In this document: positions 8,404 through 16,907 of the stretch, one piece after another | Position numbering within the stretch: position 1 is the stretch's first letter | How the letters are laid out: each line of letters starts with the position of its first letter | The notes under the pieces: generated by a model | The model's input: only the letters and a program-made list of their open reading frames with translations | What the model was told of the DNA's origin: nothing | Databases searched by the model: none | NCBI RefSeq assembly: GCF_039062465.1 | Contig: NZ_JBCLNF010000007.1 | Coordinates: 6,725-70,724 of the forward strand | DNA length: 64,000 nt | Reading direction: 5' to 3' | Origin: Parolsenella sp958406235 | GTDB lineage: Bacteria; Actinomycetota; Coriobacteriia; Coriobacteriales; Atopobiaceae | Translations under genes and position numbers: made by a program

Positions 8404-10296
8404 ATGAACGACAAGAAAAAGCGCCAATCGATGATCTTGTACGTGATCATCGCCATCGCGGCAATCGTCGCGTTGCAATCAGTGGTGTATCCAAGCCTCG
8501 AGCGCGCCCAGGTGCGTGAGGTCTCGTACAGCGAGTTCATTGATATGGTTGACGATGATGAAGTTGCCGACGTCCAGCTCGACACCGGCAGCGGCAAGAT
8601 CACCTTTACGAGTAAGGACGAGGAGAACGTCACCTATCGAGCCACCATGTGGCCCAATGACGACACGCTCTCTGAGCGCCTGAACAAGCACAACGTCACC
8701 TATTCGGCCCAGATCGCGGATCAGAACTCCGGGCTGTGGATGTACATGCTGCTCGTCTACGGCCTGCCCGTGCTTCTGGCGATCGTTGGCGGTATCTGGC
8801 TTAACCGTCGCATGAAGAAGATGATGGGTGATGACGGCCCGTCTATGAACTTCGGCGGTGGCGGCTTTGGCATGGGCGGTGGCCTCGGCAAGAGCCACGC
8901 CAAGGAGGTCAAGGGCACCGAGACGGGCGTCAAGTTCGCGGACGTCGCTGGCCAGGACGAGGCCAAGGAGTCGCTCCAGGAGATCGTCAGCTTCCTCAAG
9001 AATCCCGGCAAGTACACCGAGATTGGTGCTCGCTGCCCGCGTGGCGCGCTTCTCGTCGGCCCTCCGGGCACGGGCAAGACGCTGCTCGCGAAGGCCGTCG
9101 CTGGTGAGGCTGGCGTTCCGTTCTTCCAGATCGCCGGTTCTGAGTTCGTCGAGATGTTCGTCGGTCGTGGCGCCGCGAAGGTCCGCGACCTGTTCAAGCA
9201 GGCCAAGGAGAAGGCTCCCTGCATCATCTTCATCGACGAGATTGACGCCGTGGGCAAGAAGCGCGATGGCTCCCTCAACTCCAACGACGAGCGCGAGCAG
9301 ACCCTGAACCAGCTCCTTTCCGAGATGGACGGTTTCGATAACCAGAAGGGCATCGTGGTCCTTGCCGCGACGAACCGCCCCGAGTCCCTCGACCAGGCAC
9401 TTCTGCGTCCCGGCCGCTTCGACCGCCGCATCCCCGTCGAGCTCCCTGACCTTGCCGGTCGCGAGGCCATCCTTCGCATCCACGCGAATGACGTGAAGAT
9501 GGAGAATGGCATCGACCTTGGCGTCATCGCTCGTTCGACGCCTGGCGCCTCTGGTGCTGACCTCGCAAACATCATCAACGAGTCCGCCCTGCGCGCCGTT
9601 CGCTTTGGTCGCAAGCGTGTGACCCAGGAGGACCTCGTCGAGTCGGTCGACGTCGTCATCGCTGGTGAGAAGAAGAAGTCGACCGTTCTCTCCGAGCACG
9701 AGAAGGAGGTCGTCGCCTACCACGAGACGGGCCACGCCATTGTCGCCGCGGCTCAGAAGGGCTCCGCCCCCGTCTCCAAGATCACCATCGTTCCGCGTAC
9801 CTCCGGCGCCCTCGGCTTTACCATGCAGGTCGAGGAGGACGAGCACTTCCTCACGACTCGCCAGGAGGCGAAGAACAAGATCGCCGTCCTGTGTGGTGGC
9901 CGCGCCGCCGAGGAGATCATCTTCGGCGAGATGACGAGTGGTGCCAGCAACGATATCGAGAAGGCAACCTCCATCGCCCGAGCCATGGTCACCCAGCTTG
10001 GCATGAGCGACAAGTTTGGCATGGTTGCTCTCGGCCAGCAGCGTAACCGTTACCTGGGCGGCGGCGCCGAGCTCACCTGCTCAGAGGGAACCGCGCAGCA
10101 GATCGACGCGGAGGTACAGCGTCTGGTCGAGGAAGGCCATCAGACCGCCCTTAACACGCTTAAGGCCCATCGCTTCAAGCTTCATGAGATTGCCCACTAC
10201 CTCCAGAAGAAGGAGACAATCACGGGCGAGGAGTTTATGAACATCTTCACTCGTGACGACGGCTTCGCGCCTACGCTTCCTAAGACTCAGGAATAG
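8404..10296 (+). CDS. ftsH: ATP-dependent zinc metalloprotease FtsH
   Basis: Membrane-anchored AAA+ protease that degrades unassembled membrane proteins and regulatory proteins. Two membrane segments (about residues 8-29 and 112-133) flank the external domain. A Gly-rich linker (149-161) leads to the AAA domain with Walker A GPPGTGKT (219-226) and Walker B IIFIDEID (274-281). The second region of homology follows. The zinc-binding HETGH is at residues 440-444. The pore-loop neighbourhood reads MFVGRGAAKV where many FtsH have VGVGASRV. The length of 630 residues is normal. The short upstream AAGGA element supports ATG 8404. It ends at a strong hairpin without a U-tract. Confidence 0.97.
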   Translation: MNDKKKRQSMILYVIIAIAAIVALQSVVYPSLERAQVREVSYSEFIDMVDDDEVADVQLDTGSGKITFTSKDEENVTYRATMWPNDDTLSERLNKHNVTYSAQIADQNSGLWMYMLLVYGLPVLLAIVGGIWLNRRMKKMMGDDGPSMNFGGGGFGMGGGLGKSHAKEVKGTETGVKFADVAGQDEAKESLQEIVSFLKNPGKYTEIGARCPRGALLVGPPGTGKTLLAKAVAGEAGVPFFQIAGSEFVEMFVGRGAAKVRDLFKQAKEKAPCIIFIDEIDAVGKKRDGSLNSNDEREQTLNQLLSEMDGFDNQKGIVVLAATNRPESLDQALLRPGRFDRRIPVELPDLAGREAILRIHANDVKMENGIDLGVIARSTPGASGADLANIINESALRAVRFGRKRVTQEDLVESVDVVIAGEKKKSTVLSEHEKEVVAYHETGHAIVAAAQKGSAPVSKITIVPRTSGALGFTMQVEEDEHFLTTRQEAKNKIAVLCGGRAAEEIIFGEMTSGASNDIEKATSIARAMVTQLGMSDKFGMVALGQQRNRYLGGGAELTCSEGTAQQIDAEVQRLVEEGHQTALNTLKAHRFKLHEIAHYLQKKETITGEEFMNIFTRDDGFAPTLPKTQE

Positions 10297-10301
10297 ACGA
10301 T

Positions 10302-10333
10302 GGGGCTCCCCGGGCCATGTGCCGGGGAGCCCC
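10302..10333 (+). terminator. Hairpin after ftsH
   Basis: GGGGCTCCCCGG pairs perfectly with CCGGGGAGCCCC across an 8-base loop. No T run follows, so it may be a weak terminator or a 3'-end stabiliser. Confidence 0.55.
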
Positions 10334-10418
10334 TGCGCTATTAACGTCCGGGACGTCATCTATGATGGTATCCGGGCGTTATTTGGTTGGATCGATCGAG
10401 AGGCATGAGGGAGGCGAC

Positions 10419-11552
10419 GTGGGAGCAGGCGCAAGTGAGAGGGACGTGCGGCTCGACCTTCTTAGGTCCATGGCGATGTTTGCCGTCGTCGCGGTTCACG
10501 CTGTCCCGTATCTCGGAGTCGTGTGCGGCGCCGATGTTACCGAGGGCCTCGCGAAGCTCTTCCTTCTCTGTGACCCTGTGTTCTTCGCCCTCTCGGGCTA
10601 TTTCGCAATCCGGCCGCTCAAGGGAACGTTGCGCGACTATTACCTTGGTAAGTTCGTGAGCGTTGTCGTGCCGATCATCGTCTATTCCGTCGTGGCCTAT
10701 GCCTTTGCGGCGAGGTTTGGCTATCTGGGTGCTCTGGGGCTTGACGGGGGCGCTTCCTCCGCCGTTTCCCCCGCGGGCTATCTCGCCTTCGCTTCGAGCA
10801 TCATCTCTGGCGCGTGGTGGTTCGTCCCCGTTCTCATACCGATGCTCCTGGGTGCCCCGTTCCTGTTCGTCATGCTTGAGGCCCTAAGCGACTCTCAGCT
10901 CAGGCTGCTCGTCAAGGTCGTTATTGCGCTCTCCCTCTGGGGCGTCGCCTGCGATCTCGTCGCCTCGCTTTCTGCGTTTGGCGTGACCTGGGCGGCTGAT
11001 CTCTCCTCGACCCTGCTTCACCTCATCCCGGCGCGCATGGAGCCGCTCTTTGGATACCCGCTCTTCTTCTGCATGGGCTATGCGCTCCGTCGCCTCGGGT
11101 CGGTCACGTCGGGCGAAGCCCGCAACCACGCCCTTCTTCTCGGTCTTCTCTTCTGGGTTGGCGACGCCCTCCTCGCGCAGTTCGGCTTCGAACGCTCCAA
11201 TCCCAGCCATCTTTGGGTTTTCTCCACGGTGGGGGCGTTCGTGCTTGCGGCAGGGGTCCGCGTGAGGGGCTCTCGCGCAACGCGTTTTATAGAGTGGACG
11301 AGCCGCCGCAGCTATTCGATTTATCTCTTTCAAGCCGCTGCCATCGTGCTCGTTTTTGGGCATGTCGACCTTGCGGCTTTTGATGGCGCCACGCGCGTTT
11401 TCCTCTGGCTGGTGGCGACCTTTGCCTCGTACGCGCTCTCATGGTGCGCGGCATCCGTTCTTGACATCGTTCTCCTCGCTCCCATCCAGCGTTGCCTCAA
11501 ACAAGCCTTTGGGATAGCTGGCACTCGGCAGGTATCAACTAAGGCTAACTAA
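10419..11552 (+). CDS. Membrane-bound acyltransferase, family 3
   Basis: An integral-membrane O-acyltransferase of the OafA/acyltransferase-3 type, which usually adds acetyl or succinyl groups to surface sugars. The signature N-terminus RLDLLRSMAMFAVVAVHAVP (residues 11-30) includes the family's conserved early His. About ten hydrophobic segments follow over 377 residues. I chose GTG 10419 because GGGAGG lies about 5 bases upstream; longer frames have no ribosome-binding site and run into the ftsH hairpin. Given the glycosyltransferases elsewhere in the window it may modify a cell-surface polymer, but this is inference. It could also transfer a different acyl group. Confidence 0.82.
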   Translation: MGAGASERDVRLDLLRSMAMFAVVAVHAVPYLGVVCGADVTEGLAKLFLLCDPVFFALSGYFAIRPLKGTLRDYYLGKFVSVVVPIIVYSVVAYAFAARFGYLGALGLDGGASSAVSPAGYLAFASSIISGAWWFVPVLIPMLLGAPFLFVMLEALSDSQLRLLVKVVIALSLWGVACDLVASLSAFGVTWAADLSSTLLHLIPARMEPLFGYPLFFCMGYALRRLGSVTSGEARNHALLLGLLFWVGDALLAQFGFERSNPSHLWVFSTVGAFVLAAGVRVRGSRATRFIEWTSRRSYSIYLFQAAAIVLVFGHVDLAAFDGATRVFLWLVATFASYALSWCAASVLDIVLLAPIQRCLKQAFGIAGTRQVSTKAN

Positions 11553-11569
11553 ATAGTAGAAAATACTTA

Positions 11570-11597
11570 TTGATATCTAGTCGCAATTGGATATACT
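11570..11597 (+). promoter_or_regulatory. Promoter of the Fur-family gene within an AT-rich control region
   Basis: TTGATA (11570-11575), a 16-base spacer and TATACT (11592-11597) make a good sigma-A-type promoter 32 bases from the start codon. The surrounding 60 bases are unusually AT-rich. They contain a near-palindrome AATAGTA-GAAAA-TACTTATT just upstream of the -35, which could be an autoregulatory metal- or peroxide-sensor site. Confidence 0.7.
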
Positions 11598-11628
11598 ACT
11601 AATTAGCTCACATAAGGAAGGAGGGGAC

Positions 11629-12054
11629 ATGGCAGCAAGAAACACGGTACAGAAGGCAATCATCCATCACGCGCTTGTCGGGCTTGCTAATCATCCCACG
11701 GCGGATGAGGTCTATGAGGCCGTTCATGCCACGCATCCCTCCATCAGCAGGGCAACGGTCTTTCGCACGCTTTCGAGGCTCTCGGATGAGGGAGTGGCAT
11801 TGCGCGTCAGGATCAACAACGGCGCGGATCACTTCGATCACCAGACCTTCCCGCATTATCACGTTCACTGCGTCGAATGCGGCAGGGTGGATGACGTGAT
11901 CATGCCCGCCGTTGACGATCCGGCACTTCTCGACGAGAGGGCGTCTGCCGTGTCTGGGTACGCTGTGAGTGGATACGAGCTTCAGTTCGACGGCGTGTGT
12001 CCGGCTTGCCAGAAGGCGCATGAGAATGCGTCGTCCCAGGTGAGCGAGGCTTAG
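11629..12054 (+). CDS. Fur/PerR-family transcriptional regulator
   Basis: A metal-dependent repressor of 141 residues. The winged-helix DNA-binding region spans roughly residues 20-60, with the recognition stretch ISRATVFRTLSRLSDEG. Regulatory-site residues are in HYHVHC (76-81). Two CxxC pairs (CVEC at 81-84 and CPAC at 124-127) form the structural zinc site typical of PerR and Fur. The ATG at 11629 follows a very strong GGAAGGAGGGG element. The gene lies immediately upstream of reverse rubrerythrin, which favours a peroxide sensor (PerR-like) over an iron or zinc sensor. The metal specificity cannot be read directly. Confidence 0.9.
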   Translation: MAARNTVQKAIIHHALVGLANHPTADEVYEAVHATHPSISRATVFRTLSRLSDEGVALRVRINNGADHFDHQTFPHYHVHCVECGRVDDVIMPAVDDPALLDERASAVSGYAVSGYELQFDGVCPACQKAHENASSQVSEA

Positions 12055-12134
12055 ACATCTCGGTCAGCAATGGCCGTCATGCATAGGAGAGGATGGCGGT
12101 GCCTGGGAGCGCCGCCACTACAAAGGAGGATTTT

Positions 12135-12722
12135 ATGGATAAGTGGGTTTGCAAGGTCTGCGGTTACATCTACGAGGGCGCCGAGCCGCCCGCGGAGTGC
12201 CCGGTCTGCCACGCTCCGGCCAGCGCTTTCGAGAAGGTCGAGGGTGAGCTCACCCTCGCCGCCGAGCACGAGTACGGCATCTATGACAAGACCGTCAAGG
12301 ACAACCCTGAGATCTCTGACGAGGACAAGGCCTACATCCTCGAGCAGCTGAAGGCTAACTTCACCGGCGAGTGCTCTGAGGTCGGCATGTACCTCTGCAT
12401 GGCTCGCATCGCTCACCGCGAGGGCTACCCTGAGGTCGGTCTCTACTGGGAGAAGGCCGCTTACGAGGAGGCCGAGCACGCCGCCAAGTTCGCGGAGCTC
12501 CTTGGTACCGAGCTTGAGCCGAACATGAAGGCCACCACGAAGGACAACCTCGCTTGGCGCGTTGACTGCGAGTTCGGCGCCACCCAGGGCAAGTTCGAGC
12601 TTGCCTCCTGCGCCAAGAAGAACGGTCTCGACGCCATCCACGACACCGTCCACGAGATGGCTCGTGACGAGGCCCGTCACGGCAAGGCCCTCAAGGGCCT
12701 GCTCGAGCGCTACTTCGGCTAA
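12135..12722 (+). CDS. rbr: Reverse rubrerythrin (NADH peroxidase-type)
   Basis: Non-haem diiron peroxidase that detoxifies hydrogen peroxide in anaerobes. The domain order is reversed relative to classical rubrerythrin. The rubredoxin domain comes first (Cys 6, 9, 22, 25 in CKVC and CPVC). The ferritin-like four-helix bundle follows, with diiron ligands visible in EEAEH and DEARH. The 195-residue length fits the reverse-rubrerythrin group known from Clostridium acetobutylicum. ATG 12135 has AAAGGAGGA upstream. It sits 80 bases after the Fur-family gene, so co-regulation under oxidative stress is likely. Its stop overlaps the next start (TAATG). Confidence 0.93.
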   Translation: MDKWVCKVCGYIYEGAEPPAECPVCHAPASAFEKVEGELTLAAEHEYGIYDKTVKDNPEISDEDKAYILEQLKANFTGECSEVGMYLCMARIAHREGYPEVGLYWEKAAYEEAEHAAKFAELLGTELEPNMKATTKDNLAWRVDCEFGATQGKFELASCAKKNGLDAIHDTVHEMARDEARHGKALKGLLERYFG

Positions 12723-13162
12723 TGCCGGGCAAGAGCAAAAAGAGCTCATCCAAGTCCAAGCCCTCGGGGCCGGTGCCTTGCGCCGTGCTCTGGGGGCTTG
12801 GCCCTGATTCGGAGCGTGGCGCGGCCGTGCGCGCCGTGCTTCGCGAGATGGGCCTCGTCTGTCGAACGGCCATACCCGAGCGTCTCGGTGACCCTGCGGG
12901 AGCCTTCGCTCGCCTCCCGGCGATGAGGCCGCGCCTCGTGCCCTATGCGGGCCCGATGCCGGCGGGGGAGTTCGTTCTCCTTTGTGGCCTCACCCAGCCC
13001 CAGGTGGAGGAGTTCTGCGCGCGCTGCCGCGAGGAGGATTGCGTCGTGGGTGCCAAGGCCGCCCTCACGCGTGAGAACCGCACCTGGCCCCTCGTCCGCC
13101 TCATCGAGGCCGTCAAGGCCGAGCATGCGGCCATGACGGGAGAAGGTTCCGCGACTTCCTAA
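12722..13162 (+). CDS. DUF3783 domain protein of unknown function
   Basis: A 146-residue soluble protein whose start overlaps the rubrerythrin stop, so translation is probably coupled. Residues 1-15 are a Lys/Ser-rich basic tail. The C-terminal half (about residues 74-136) resembles DUF3783, with FVLLCGLTQPQVEEFCARCR followed by KAALTRENRTWPLVRLIEAV. The function of that domain is not established. The context suggests a role linked to peroxide stress, but nothing in the sequence shows a catalytic site. The next gene is separated by the ileS leader. Confidence 0.65.
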   Translation: MPGKSKKSSSKSKPSGPVPCAVLWGLGPDSERGAAVRAVLREMGLVCRTAIPERLGDPAGAFARLPAMRPRLVPYAGPMPAGEFVLLCGLTQPQVEEFCARCREEDCVVGAKAALTRENRTWPLVRLIEAVKAEHAAMTGEGSATS

Positions 13163-13189
13163 AGCGAGCCTCATCGCCCGTCGAATACG

Positions 13190-13198
13190 TGTTAAGAT
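13190..13198 (+). promoter_or_regulatory. Putative extended -10 promoter for the ileS leader
   Basis: TGTTAAGAT (TGn plus TAAGAT) lies just upstream of the first T-box structural elements, where the leader transcript should begin. No clear -35 is present. Confidence 0.45.
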
Positions 13199-13204
13199 AT
13201 CCCC

Positions 13205-13482
13205 TCGAAAAGCTGTGATGGGGAAGAGTAGCCTGGTCACTGTGGCATAGAGCGAGCGGGGACGGTGGGAGCCCGCAGTCACACTCAAGCGAAAATCACC
13301 CCGGAGCTGCGGCCCAAACAGGCGCGTGAAAGCGTTGTCCCCAGTAGGCGTCGCCGGAATGGTCCCCGTGACGGGCCAGCCGAGTAAGGCGAGTTCCTCG
13401 CCCGCTGGGTGGTTAAGCGAAACGTCACGGCGCAAGCCGTATCCAGGCGCTTCGTCCCGGCGGTCGGGGCGGGCGCTTTTTT
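13205..13482 (+). promoter_or_regulatory. T-box leader (isoleucine) upstream of ileS
   Basis: Senses uncharged tRNA-Ile and controls ileS. Readable elements, in order, are the stem I base GATGGGGAAGAGTAG; the distal stem I block GAGCGGGGACGGTGGGAGCC; and the specifier region GAAAATCACCCCGGAG. The presumed specifier codon is ATC at 13295-13297, which is isoleucine. The T-box core is GGGTGGTTAAGCG at 13407-13419 and departs from the consensus GGGTGGTACCGCG. An intrinsic terminator follows at 13446-13482. This layout implies transcription attenuation: readthrough when uncharged tRNA-Ile stabilises the antiterminator. The leader gap holds no gene. Confidence 0.85.
13446..13482 (+). terminator. 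Attenuator terminator of the ileS T-box
   Basis: A stem of about 11 base pairs with one bulged U (GCGCT..CGTCCC against GGGGCG..GGCGC) is followed by six T residues. Its position immediately after the T-box core fits the regulatory terminator of a T-box leader. Confidence 0.75.
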
Positions 13483-13550
13483 CGTGCGCGTGTAACGCGC
13501 GCGGGCGCTTGGCTGATGTGGGCAGATGCCCGCGAAAGGAGTTTTTGCAG

Positions 13551-16373
13551 GTGGCAAACGAGTACAAGCAGACGATGAACCTCCCGAGCACGAGCTTCCC
13601 GATGAGGGCGAGCCTCGCTGTCCGCGAGCCCGAGCGCCTCAAGGCTTGGAACGACAACAAGGTCTATGAGCTGGCGCGCAAGAAGAACGAGGGTCATGAC
13701 AAGTTCGTCCTGCATGATGGCCCTCCGTACGCCAACGGCCCGATCCACATCGGCCACGCCATGAACAAGATCTCGAAGGACATCATCAACCGCTACTGGT
13801 CGATGATGGGCCGCGACGTTCCCTACGTTCCCGGCTGGGACTGCCACGGCCAGCCCATCGAGCACAAGGTCGAGGAGAAGGTCGGCACCGCAAAGTTCAA
13901 CGAGATGCCCACCTCTGAGATCCGCGAGATGTGCAACGAGTTCGCCGTCGAAAACATTGAGCTCCAGAAGGCCGGCTTCCGTCGCCTTGGCGTCCTCGGT
14001 GACTGGGACAATCCCTACCTCACGCTCTACCACCAGCACGATGCCGCTGACATCGAGGTCTTCAAGAAGATGTTCGACAAGGGCATGGTCTATCGCGGCC
14101 ACAAGCCCGTCCACTGGTGCTCTCACTGCCACACGGCCCTCGCCGAGGCTGAGATCGAGTACGGCGACGAGGTCAGCCCGGCCATCTTCGTGCGCTTCGA
14201 GATGACGACCGTCCCCGCCGGCCTCGAGGCCTGGGCGGGCAAGCTGTTCGTCGACATCTGGACCACCACCCCGTGGACCCTGCCCGCGGATGACGCCGTC
14301 ATCCTGCACCCGGAGGCCTCCTACGTCGCCGTCATCCACGACGGCCACGCCGAGCTCATGGCCCAGTCCCTGGTCGAGCGCGACTGCGCCAAGTTTGGCT
14401 ATGGCGACGTCGAGCTCGTCCTCGGCGAGGACGGCGAGCCCTGGAGCATGACGGGTACCGAGCTCTGCCACAACAAGTACAAGCAGCCGATCTTTGGCGA
14501 CCAGGGTGTCGAGGGCGAGTTCATCTACGCTGACTACGTCACGCTCGACGACGGCACCGGCATCGTCCACGCCGCTCCCGGCCACGGCGTTGACGACTAT
14601 CTCGCCGGCCAGAAGTTCGGCATCCCCGTGGTCATGCCCGTCGACGACGACGGCCGCTTCTACGTTGGCGACACCATGGGCACCGGCGGCCCGTGGTCTG
14701 GTCTCGAGGTCAACGAAGCCAACCCGAAGATCATCGCCTGGCTCGACGAGCGCGGCATGCTGATCCTCCACGAGGACATCAACCACAGCTATCCGCACTG
14801 CTGGCGTTGCCACCAGCCCGTGCTCTTCCGCGCTACTGACCAGTGGTTCATCTCCATGGACAAGACCGGCCTTCGCGAGGAGGCTCTCGACACCATCGAG
14901 AACAAGGTCGCCTGGTACCCCGAGCACGCCAAGAACCGCATCGGCGCGATGGTCGAGGGCAGGCCTGACTGGTGCATCTCCCGCCAGCGCAACTGGGGCG
15001 TGCCCATTCCGAGCTTTACTTGCGAGGACTGTGGCGAGACCGTCATGAACGACGCCACGCTCGACGCGGTCATCAAGCTCTTCCACGAGAAGGGCTCCGA
15101 CGCCTGGTTCACGGACGCTCCCGAGTCCTACCTCGGCGATGCCTGCGTCTGCCCCAAGTGCGGCGGTCACCACCTCAAGCCCGGCAAGGACATCCTCGAC
15201 GTTTGGTGGGACTCCGGCGTTTCCTGGAAGGCCGTCTGCGAGTTCCGTGACGAGCTCCAGTATCCGGCGGACATGTACCTCGAGGGTTCTGACCAGCACC
15301 GCGGCTGGTTCCAGAGCTCGCTTTTGACCTCGCTCGGCGCGAATGACATCGCCCCGTTCAAGTCCGTCGTCTCCCAGGGCTTCACGCTTGATGGCCAGGG
15401 TCGCAAGATGAGCAAGTCGCTCGGTAACGTCATCGACCCGAACAAGGTTTGTGACGAGATGGGAGCCGACATCCTGCGCCTCTGGGTCGCCTCCACCGAC
15501 ACGAGCCACGACGTCGCCGTCGACCACGAGATCCTCGCGCGCACCTCTGACGCCTACCGCCGCTTCCGCAACACCTTCCGCTTCCTCCTCGGCGAGCTCG
15601 AGGGCCAGTTCGATCCCGAGTGCGACCTCGTGCCGGTCTCCGAGATGGAGGAGTATGACCGCCTCGTGTTGGCTCGCGCCTGCGAGATGCACGAGAAGGT
15701 CAGCGAGGCCTACGCCGGCTACCGCTTCTACCAGGTCTATCGTGCGCTCTATGACTTCGTCGTCACCGAGCTCTCCAACGGCTACCTGAATGCCACGAAG
15801 GATCGCATGTACTGTGACGCTCCTTCCGCCAAGACCCGCCGCAGCGCCCAGACCTGCTGGTACTACCTGCTCGAGATGCTCCTTCGCGATCTCCAGCCGA
15901 TTCTGTCGTTCACCTGCGACGAGGTCATGGAGCACCTCCCGGCCTCCGCTCGCGATGGCCAGAAGTTTGCCGCCCTTCTCGATTGGTGGACGGCTCCTCT
16001 CGCCCACGACGAGGTCGAGGCCCTGCTGCCCGCCTACAACGCCATGCTTGAGGCTCGTGGTGCCTACACCAAGGCCAACGAGGCCGCCCTCGCCTCTGGC
16101 GTCGTCACTGAGAAGACCAGCCAGGCCACGCGTTGCGTCCTGACGCTCCCGGCGGAGTCCTACGAGCTCCTCAAGGGCTCTGAGGCTCTCCTCGCCGAGG
16201 CCTTCGTCTGCTCTGAGGTCGAGCTCGCCTCTGGCGACGAGCTCGCTTGCGAGGTCCTTCCCGCCCACGGCGAGAAGTGCCCGCGTTGCTGGAACTGGCG
16301 TCCGCTTGGTGCCGACGGTCTGTGCTGCCGCTGCAGCGAGGCCGTTGCCGAGGCCGCCACGAAGGCTGAGTAG
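13551..16373 (+). CDS. ileS: Isoleucine--tRNA ligase
   Basis: Charges tRNA-Ile. The class I signatures are HIGH (residues 66-69, in GPIHIGHA) and KMSKS (619-623). The C-terminus carries a zinc-ribbon (CPRC..CCRC) typical of the bacterial eubacterial-type IleRS. With the GTG start at 13551 the protein has 940 residues, matching E. coli IleS (938). AAAGGAG lies 9 bases upstream. Expression is controlled by the T-box leader before it. It is followed within 3 bases by lspA and then by the pseudouridine synthase, so the three probably form one operon; an ileS-lspA pairing is common in bacteria. Confidence 0.97.
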   Translation: MANEYKQTMNLPSTSFPMRASLAVREPERLKAWNDNKVYELARKKNEGHDKFVLHDGPPYANGPIHIGHAMNKISKDIINRYWSMMGRDVPYVPGWDCHGQPIEHKVEEKVGTAKFNEMPTSEIREMCNEFAVENIELQKAGFRRLGVLGDWDNPYLTLYHQHDAADIEVFKKMFDKGMVYRGHKPVHWCSHCHTALAEAEIEYGDEVSPAIFVRFEMTTVPAGLEAWAGKLFVDIWTTTPWTLPADDAVILHPEASYVAVIHDGHAELMAQSLVERDCAKFGYGDVELVLGEDGEPWSMTGTELCHNKYKQPIFGDQGVEGEFIYADYVTLDDGTGIVHAAPGHGVDDYLAGQKFGIPVVMPVDDDGRFYVGDTMGTGGPWSGLEVNEANPKIIAWLDERGMLILHEDINHSYPHCWRCHQPVLFRATDQWFISMDKTGLREEALDTIENKVAWYPEHAKNRIGAMVEGRPDWCISRQRNWGVPIPSFTCEDCGETVMNDATLDAVIKLFHEKGSDAWFTDAPESYLGDACVCPKCGGHHLKPGKDILDVWWDSGVSWKAVCEFRDELQYPADMYLEGSDQHRGWFQSSLLTSLGANDIAPFKSVVSQGFTLDGQGRKMSKSLGNVIDPNKVCDEMGADILRLWVASTDTSHDVAVDHEILARTSDAYRRFRNTFRFLLGELEGQFDPECDLVPVSEMEEYDRLVLARACEMHEKVSEAYAGYRFYQVYRALYDFVVTELSNGYLNATKDRMYCDAPSAKTRRSAQTCWYYLLEMLLRDLQPILSFTCDEVMEHLPASARDGQKFAALLDWWTAPLAHDEVEALLPAYNAMLEARGAYTKANEAALASGVVTEKTSQATRCVLTLPAESYELLKGSEALLAEAFVCSEVELASGDELACEVLPAHGEKCPRCWNWRPLGADGLCCRCSEAVAEAATKAE

Positions 16374-16375
16374 CC

Positions 16376-16906
16376 TTGACGGGCTCTCGTCGCATAGCTG
16401 CGTTTGCAGGGGTCGCCGCCTGCGCCGTCGCGCTTGACCAGGTCAGCAAGGCCTGGGCGCGCGAGGCGCTGGCCGGCGGCCCCGTGCCCTTCATTCCCGG
16501 CGTGCTTGATTTCTCCCTCGTCATGAACACGGGCGCGGCATTCTCGATCGGCTCTGGCTCAACCTGGGTCTTCGTCGTGCTCGCCGTCGCCATCTGCCTG
16601 GGTCTTGCCATCTTGGTCGCTCGCGAGCGCGAGATGCCCGCCTCGCTTGTCTGCGCGCTTGGCGCCGTTGCGGGCGGGGGAGTGGGCAATCTCATCGACC
16701 GCGTGGCGGCTGGCCGCGTGACTGACTTCTTCTGCACGACCTTCATCGACTTCCCGGTCTTTAACGTCGCCGATATCTTTGTCACTTGCGGTGTAGTCAT
16801 CGCGTTCGCGCTCGCCTGGCGTTGGGATGTCGCTCGCGAGGCGGGGGATGACTCGGGTGCCGCCAACGCCGCGTCGAATGCCGAGAACACGCGCGAGGAG
16901 AATTAG
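16376..16906 (+). CDS. lspA: Lipoprotein signal peptidase
   Basis: Aspartic membrane protease that removes signal peptides from prolipoproteins after lipidation. Four hydrophobic segments are present. The catalytic aspartates are Asp108 in GNLIDR and Asp133 in FNVADI, and the conserved NTGAAFS lies at residues 51-57. The start is a TTG, three bases after the ileS stop; it puts the first conserved Asp at residue 21, where it lies in other LspA proteins. The C-terminal 25 residues are a polar Ala/Asn/Glu-rich tail. The putative lipoprotein at 42.7 kb is a possible substrate. Confidence 0.94.
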   Translation: MTGSRRIAAFAGVAACAVALDQVSKAWAREALAGGPVPFIPGVLDFSLVMNTGAAFSIGSGSTWVFVVLAVAICLGLAILVAREREMPASLVCALGAVAGGGVGNLIDRVAAGRVTDFFCTTFIDFPVFNVADIFVTCGVVIAFALAWRWDVAREAGDDSGAANAASNAENTREEN

Positions 16907-16907
16907 C

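Noticed and set aside
13425..16268. A frame of more than 900 codons on the minus strand opposite ileS
   Set aside because: Antisense shadow of a certain gene; the composition reflects reversed codons and no domain is recognisable. Similar shadows lie opposite leuS, pyrC, guaB, rpoD and ftsH.
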